Shown: in pieces, positions 62,733-64,000 of the stretch | Layout: each line of letters opens with the position of its first letter | How positions within the stretch are numbered: position 1 is the stretch's first letter | NCBI RefSeq assembly: GCF_004006295.1 | Contig: NZ_CP026095.1 | Coordinates: 3,148,001-3,212,000, forward strand | Origin: Peribacillus asahii | GTDB taxonomy: Bacteria; Bacillota; Bacilli; Bacillales; DSM-1321 | DNA length: 64,000 nucleotides | Direction of reading: 5' to 3' | Notes under the pieces: generated by a model | What the model saw: the letters and a program-made list of their open reading frames with translations, nothing else | Databases searched by the model: none | Told to the model about the DNA's origin: nothing | Position numbers and translations under genes: made by a program

Positions 62733-63484
62733 TTTCTATTCTCCTTCATATATTTCTTTAGTACAGTAACTTCTAATACATAAATCAATTGATATAAAAC
62801 CATGCCCATCACAGTTAATAAAATTAACACAGCAAACATTAACGGCGTATCCATCATCCCTTGCGACGCGACGATGAGCGCTCCTAATCCATCGCTTCCC
62901 CCAATAAACTCGCCAACAACAGCCCCTACTACGGCTAATACAACCGCCACTCGAAGTCCGGCTAGAATCCCTGGCAGGCCATTAGGAATTTTTAAATGAA
63001 TTAAGGTTTGCCAGCGTGTTGCTCGAAGCATATGAAATAATTCTTGTTTTTGTTTATTCGTAGACTGAATCGCTGTAATCGTATTCTCCAATAATGGAAA
63101 AAAACAAATCAGGGCAGTGATTATGACTTTCGATTTCATGCCAAAACCAAACCATAGAATAAATAAAGGGGCCAAAGCAAGCTTAGGAACAGCTTGGCTC
63201 GCAATGATATAAGGAGAAAGAAGCTTTCTTAAAAATTCAATCTCACCCATAATCACCCCAACGATAAATCCCCCGACACAGCCAATTACCAAACCTAGCA
63301 ACACTTCTGATAGTGTTCGCAAAATATGTGGAATAAAGTATCCACTTTGCAGACCATCTACTAAAGTCGTAACAATAACCGTAGGAGCCGGCAAAACAAG
63401 CTCTGACATAAAGCTTGCACTATATTCCCAAATGATGAGGAACATAATAAATAATAGAATTGAGTATAAAGGGAGACTTTTCAT
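62729..63484 (-). CDS. ABC transporter permease (SsuC/ThiX/YtlD type)
   Basis: 251 residues with six membrane segments; the ATPase-coupling loop (EAA-like) is visible in FHMLRATRWQTLIHLKIPNGLPGILAGLRVAVVLAVVGAVVGEFIGG. ATG overlaps the ATPase stop by 4 bp. Middle gene of the operon. Confidence 0.93.
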   Translation of the reverse strand: MKSLPLYSILLFIMFLIIWEYSASFMSELVLPAPTVIVTTLVDGLQSGYFIPHILRTLSEVLLGLVIGCVGGFIVGVIMGEIEFLRKLLSPYIIASQAVPKLALAPLFILWFGFGMKSKVIITALICFFPLLENTITAIQSTNKQKQELFHMLRATRWQTLIHLKIPNGLPGILAGLRVAVVLAVVGAVVGEFIGGSDGLGALIVASQGMMDTPLMFAVLILLTVMGMVLYQLIYVLEVTVLKKYMKENRK

Positions 63485-64000
63485 CGCTTATTTCCTCCCA
63501 ATACATGTCGTAACGTCAGGCACAACTCATTAAAATACGGCGCGTATTTCATTTCTACATTTCTCTCTTTTTCTAATTTTACAGCAGTATCAAAAATGAT
63601 TTGGCCTTGATCTATGACTGCAATCCGATCTGACAAATACACGGCTTCTGCGATATCATGCGTAATAAAAAGAACCGTTGTATGACGGGTCTTACAAATT
63701 TTCAACAAATCATCCTGTAGTTCTTCTCTTGTAATAGCATCCAGAGCAGCAAATGGTTCATCTAGAAACAGCATCGTTGGTTTTTGAATCAACGCTCTCG
63801 CAATAGCAACACGACTTTGTTGTCCTCCAGATAATTGAGTAGGATAACGATCTAAATAAGTCGTTAAACCAACCATCTCTAATACTTCTAACCCATACTG
63901 TCGATCTTGTTGCGTAATCTTTCTTTTCAGCGAAATCGGAAGCAACACATTTTCTAGCACTGTTTTCCATTCTAATAAGGTAGGAGATTGGAACACAAAA
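63481..64000 (-). CDS. ABC transporter ATPase, 5' end outside window
   Basis: About 173 residues visible: Q-loop VFQSPTLLEWKTV at the window edge, signature LSGGQQSRVAIARAL, Walker B MLFLDEPFAALD and switch His in FITHDIAEAV. Walker A lies beyond the right edge, so any start near 63996 is not real. First visible gene of the operon ATPase-permease-lipoprotein-SDR; nitrate/sulfonate/taurine-type family (SsuB, YtlC). Confidence 0.92.
   Translation of the reverse strand, partial: FVFQSPTLLEWKTVLENVLLPISLKRKITQQDRQYGLEVLEMVGLTTYLDRYPTQLSGGQQSRVAIARALIQKPTMLFLDEPFAALDAITREELQDDLLKICKTRHTTVLFITHDIAEAVYLSDRIAVIDQGQIIFDTAVKLEKERNVEMKYAPYFNELCLTLRHVLGGNKR

Overview
The window comes from a low-GC, endospore-forming Bacillaceae chromosome (Bacillus sensu lato). 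Strong AGGAGG-type ribosome binding sites, frequent TTG/GTG starts, an H-type small acid-soluble spore protein, a sporulation-type diadenylate cyclase (CdaS), a DUF1657 protein and a KinD-like kinase all point that way. The order ypjP-ypiP-brxA-ilvD-ypgR-bsaA-metA matches, from memory, the Bacillus subtilis ypjP-metA neighbourhood, with a YfmR-type ABC-F ATPase gene between ypgR and bsaA.

Layout. 0-12.8 kb is conserved core: a TerC-type manganese exporter, YpjP, a DUF1992 protein, the YpiP methyltransferase, bacilliredoxin BrxA, IlvD (with a CodY-like box), YpgR, YfmR, BsaA, MetA and MntR. 12.9-18.9 kb is a ferric-siderophore uptake locus on the minus strand: an AraC/binding-protein hybrid regulator, a lipoprotein, two FecCD permeases and an FhuF-like reductase. 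It carries two Fur boxes but no ATPase. 19-27 kb holds a thioredoxin-like protein, a LysR regulator divergent from a YeiH transporter, a Ku protein, an orphan MurE paralogue with a decayed copy of its 3' end beside it, and topoisomerase III.

28.2-29.2 kb has no intact gene but contains a minus-strand structured RNA of about 260 nt with two pseudoknots. It resembles HEARO/IscB omega RNA, and no IscB gene is present. Next comes a 1236-residue fusion of GH18-like hydrolase, NodB deacetylase and GT2 synthase, then a Thr-rich repeat protein. 33.9-45.3 kb is a zone of gene decay: a frameshifted nitroreductase, two DUF3885-type remnants, a surface-protein-family remnant, and a truncated MFS/LysR divergent pair fused by a deletion. 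Intact genes there include two TetR systems, a histidine kinase, YhfP and a VCBS-type protein. Several conspicuous operators remain.

45.3-50.5 kb is a two-gene operon for a BadF/HgdC-type activase and a dehydratase-like partner. 50.7-60 kb has small spore or stress proteins, two phosphoesterases, a MltG/SwrB-like pair, Spx, CdaS, a glyoxalase-fold dioxygenase with a decayed MarR neighbour, a ferredoxin and SspH. At 60.1 kb a glutamine amidotransferase has a stop codon exactly at its catalytic Glu. The window ends inside a four-gene operon (ATPase, permease, NMT1/THI5-like lipoprotein, SDR). Several genes shorter than 60 codons (2521, 50735, 56013, 59385, 59769) were found by reading RBS and frame directly.
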